A stretch of DNA of 64,000 bases from Symbiodinium natans. Its lineage: Eukaryota; Sar; Dinophyceae; Suessiales; Symbiodiniaceae. The DNA lies in contig CAJNDS010002135.1 in the NCBI GenBank assembly GCA_905221605.1, positions 1,059,001-1,123,000 of the forward strand, read 5' to 3'. Of the stretch, positions 62,579-64,000 are shown in pieces. A program made the translations under genes and the position numbers. Numbering within the stretch: the first letter of the stretch is position 1; each line of letters begins with the position of its first letter. Below the pieces are notes generated by a model. It did not search any database and had not been told where the DNA came from. It saw only the letters and a program-made list of their open reading frames with translations.

Positions 62579-62809
62579 GTTCGCGCTGCACCTGATTTTG
62601 AAGCCCCGACCGGACATCCAAGGATGAATGGATATAATCCAGTGGAGGAGTGGGGCTCCACAGAGTCTCATTGGATGTGCACGGCGGCCCATTTCTGGGG
62701 GTGCCGCTTTGACGACCCCCACCTGCGCCACCACAAAGACGTCCGGGACAGATGCCTGGATTCCTTCCGTCAACATCAGGATAGGGTGATCCGCACGATT
62801 CCCAAGGAG
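62579..62809 (+). CDS. Sulfotransferase S2, exon 3 (uninterrupted)
   Basis: One continuous frame covers what S1 spreads over exons 3-6: G-H-P-R-M-N-G-Y-N-P-V-E-E-W-G-S-T-E-S-H, F-W-G-C-R-F-D-D-P-H-L-R-H-H-K-D-V, R-C-L-D-S-F-R-Q-H-Q-D-R, V-I-R-T-I-P-K-E. The acceptor is probably GTTGAGAAG. The 3' edge is ambiguous: GAG at 62809, or CTCG|GTAGGA five bases on. Confidence 0.75.
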
Positions 62810-62949
62810 CCTCGGTAGGATCTTGGAATTCTTCATTTTCCTGTATTTCTCATGGGGGCAACTAACACCCCCCAAATAGTAGGGTTCGTTCGCTCATCAT
62901 AAGGACCCCTAATATCGTAAACCCCCATATCTTTCAGAGATTATTTCAG

Positions 62950-63013
62950 TGGCCAACCGAGGGGCAACTGCTCATCTTGAATCTGTCCGACGGCTGCTTG
63001 CCGGCGTCCACGG
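62950..63013 (+). CDS. Sulfotransferase S2, exon 4
   Basis: After TTATTTCAG the frame reads W-P-T-E-G-Q-L-L-I-L-N-L-S-D-G-C-L-P-A-S, carrying the same Q-L-L-I-x-N-L-S-D-G core as S1. An acceptor at ACCGAG (start 62962) would join I-P-K-E directly to G-Q-L-L. Donor ACGG|GTTTAGGG, phase 1, fitting the last exon. Confidence 0.75.
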
Positions 63014-63384
63014 GTTTAGGGTGACGCCCCAAAACCCTCCACGCTTCACCTAGGATGGCTTTTGGGATACGTTGCATCTCCTTCGTTTGGGCTACCCTAA
63101 ATCCTAAACCCTAAATCCTAAACCCTATAAGCCCTAAACCGCTTCACCTAGGATGGTTTTTGGGATACGTTACATCTCCTTCGTTTGGGCTACCCTAAAC
63201 CCTAAATCTTAAACCCTAAATCCTAAACCCTAAGCCCTAAACCCGTTTAACGGCCCGCCCAGTAACCTTAATCTCCGAGACTGATGTTGCGCTCGGCCCA
63301 AACCACAGGGGGGGGCGGGGCCCTAAACCCTGAACCCAAACCCCAACCACACCACCCCACAGCGGGGCGGGGCAGGGAAAGAAT

Positions 63385-63469
<85 letters not shown>

Positions 63470-63854
63470 CGACGCTGCACCATACATGCCCATGCTTGGA
63501 ACTTAGGGCTTAGGGCTTTGTGCTGAGGGCTTCGTAGGGTATGGGGTTTAGGGTCTAGGGTCTAGGGTCTAGGGTTTAGGGTTTAGGGTTTAGGGCTGAG
63601 GGCTTAGGGCTTAGGGCTCAGGGTTTAGGGGGCACCGCAGGATTCCAGGATTCTTCGTGGAGTTCGCTGCCGGGTCTCTAGAAACCGCTTCCAGGGATGC
63701 GTCGTTGGGATTCCCTAAACCCTAAACCCTAAACCCTAAACCCTAAACCCTAAGGCCTAAGCCCTAAGCCCTAAGCCCTAAACCCAAAAAGGCCCAAAAC
63801 CTAAAGCTTACCCTTAAACTCCAAGAGCCCAAAAAGCCCTCCAACCCAGCCAAG
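63014..63854 (+). other. S2 last intron
   Basis: Starts with GTTTAGGGTGA. Contains a direct duplication of about 85 bp (CGCTTCACCTAGGATGG through GGGCTACCCTAAA at 63048 and 63140), the 80-base G run, TTTAGGG repeat (63540-63630) and a CCCTAAA array (63714-63785). Confidence 0.65.
63387..63466 (+). repeat. 80-base G homopolymer
   Basis: An uninterrupted run of G in an S2 intron, followed by CAGCGACGCTGCACCATAC, the inverted left edge of the 3.2-kb insertion. Assembly of such a run is error-prone. Confidence 0.9.
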
Positions 63855-63961
63855 GTTGGGGTCCACTCTGCGAGTTCTTGGGAAAGCCGATTCCCCCCGG
63901 GCCCTTCCCGCATGTGGACAGGACCCTTGCTCCCGCGAAGAGTTCCCGTTTTGGGGTTTAG
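63855..63961 (+). CDS. Sulfotransferase S2, C-terminal exon
   Basis: G-W-G-P-L-C-E-F-L-G-K-P-I-P-P-G-P-F-P-H then V-D-R-T-L-A is the family's C-terminal signature. Acceptor AACCCAGCCAAG; two-base start fits 63013. The frame reaches TAG at 63959, inside a TTTAGGG run, or it splices at GGG|GTTTAGGG and continues past the window. Confidence 0.75.
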
Positions 63962-64000
63962 GGTTTAGGGTTTCGGGTTCCTCACAAGAAAGCTACTATT

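Noticed and set aside
62270-62875. Long open frames on both strands across 62.3-62.9 kb rich in Thr, Val, Ser or Arg
   Set aside because: They come from the period-3 CGA/CAA microsatellite. Only the part from 62579 matches the paralogous sulfotransferase.
63268-63526. Poly-Pro and poly-Gly frames over the G run
   Set aside because: Translation of an 80-base homopolymer, not a gene.

Overview
The window is eukaryotic nuclear DNA, most probably from an alveolate alga and best matched to a dinoflagellate. Four things point that way. Arabidopsis-type telomere repeat (TTTAGGG on one strand, CCCTAAA on the other) is scattered through all 64 kb. Exons are very small and their third codon positions are strongly GC-rich. 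Several splice donors are GC, and one is probably GA, as inferred from paralogue comparison and reading phase. The protein families are also typical: a protein of SBBP-type beta-propeller repeats and a divergent P-loop sulfotransferase family. The organism call is inference. No ribosomal RNA, tRNA, CRISPR array or prokaryotic operon was seen.

Layout. 0-7 kb: degenerate telomere-like repeat with a few exon-sized islands, one of which ends a plus-strand gene at 2536. 7-17 kb: exon islands read best on the minus strand, but their strand and frames are often ambiguous. 18-41 kb: one large plus-strand gene with at least 30 recognisable exons of 20-160 bases. It encodes a hydrophobic leader followed by tandem SBBP blades, with motifs of the kind W-x-W-T-x-Q-R-G-S, D-I-F-V-M-K and A-G-x-T-x-G-S-L-D-G. 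41-46 kb: exon islands including a Cys-rich zinc-ribbon-like exon. 47.3-49.8 kb and 59.3-64 kb: two paralogous sulfotransferase genes, S1 and S2, in the same orientation. Between them, at 49.9-53.2 kb, lies a 3.2-kb insertion that splits a smaller repeat element and carries its own GC3-rich gene with a 40-nt intron. At 54.6-54.9 kb a 59-residue two-exon reading frame is in phase.

The most striking property is how introns are built. Most recognised exons have C-rich CCCTAAA repeat on the left and G-rich TTTAGGG repeat on the right, so introns tend to start with TTTAGGG arrays and end with CCCTAAA arrays. Each such transcript intron could fold into a hairpin that brings the splice sites together. 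Several donors are literally the first bases of the array (G|GTTTAGGG or G|GCTTAGGG). S1 and S2 differ in intron number: S1 has three introns where S2 is uninterrupted, and S2 has one where S1 is uninterrupted. This implies recent intron gain or loss. Several families of short inverted-repeat elements, named A, B, C, D and G here, are interspersed. Family B directly abuts exon starts, and family elements are nested in each other.

Limits: exon boundaries were read by eye from splice consensus, frame, phase and motif. Many neighbouring exon phases match but some do not, so exons are certainly missing or misplaced. Islands in the GC-rich parts are often open in several frames on both strands.
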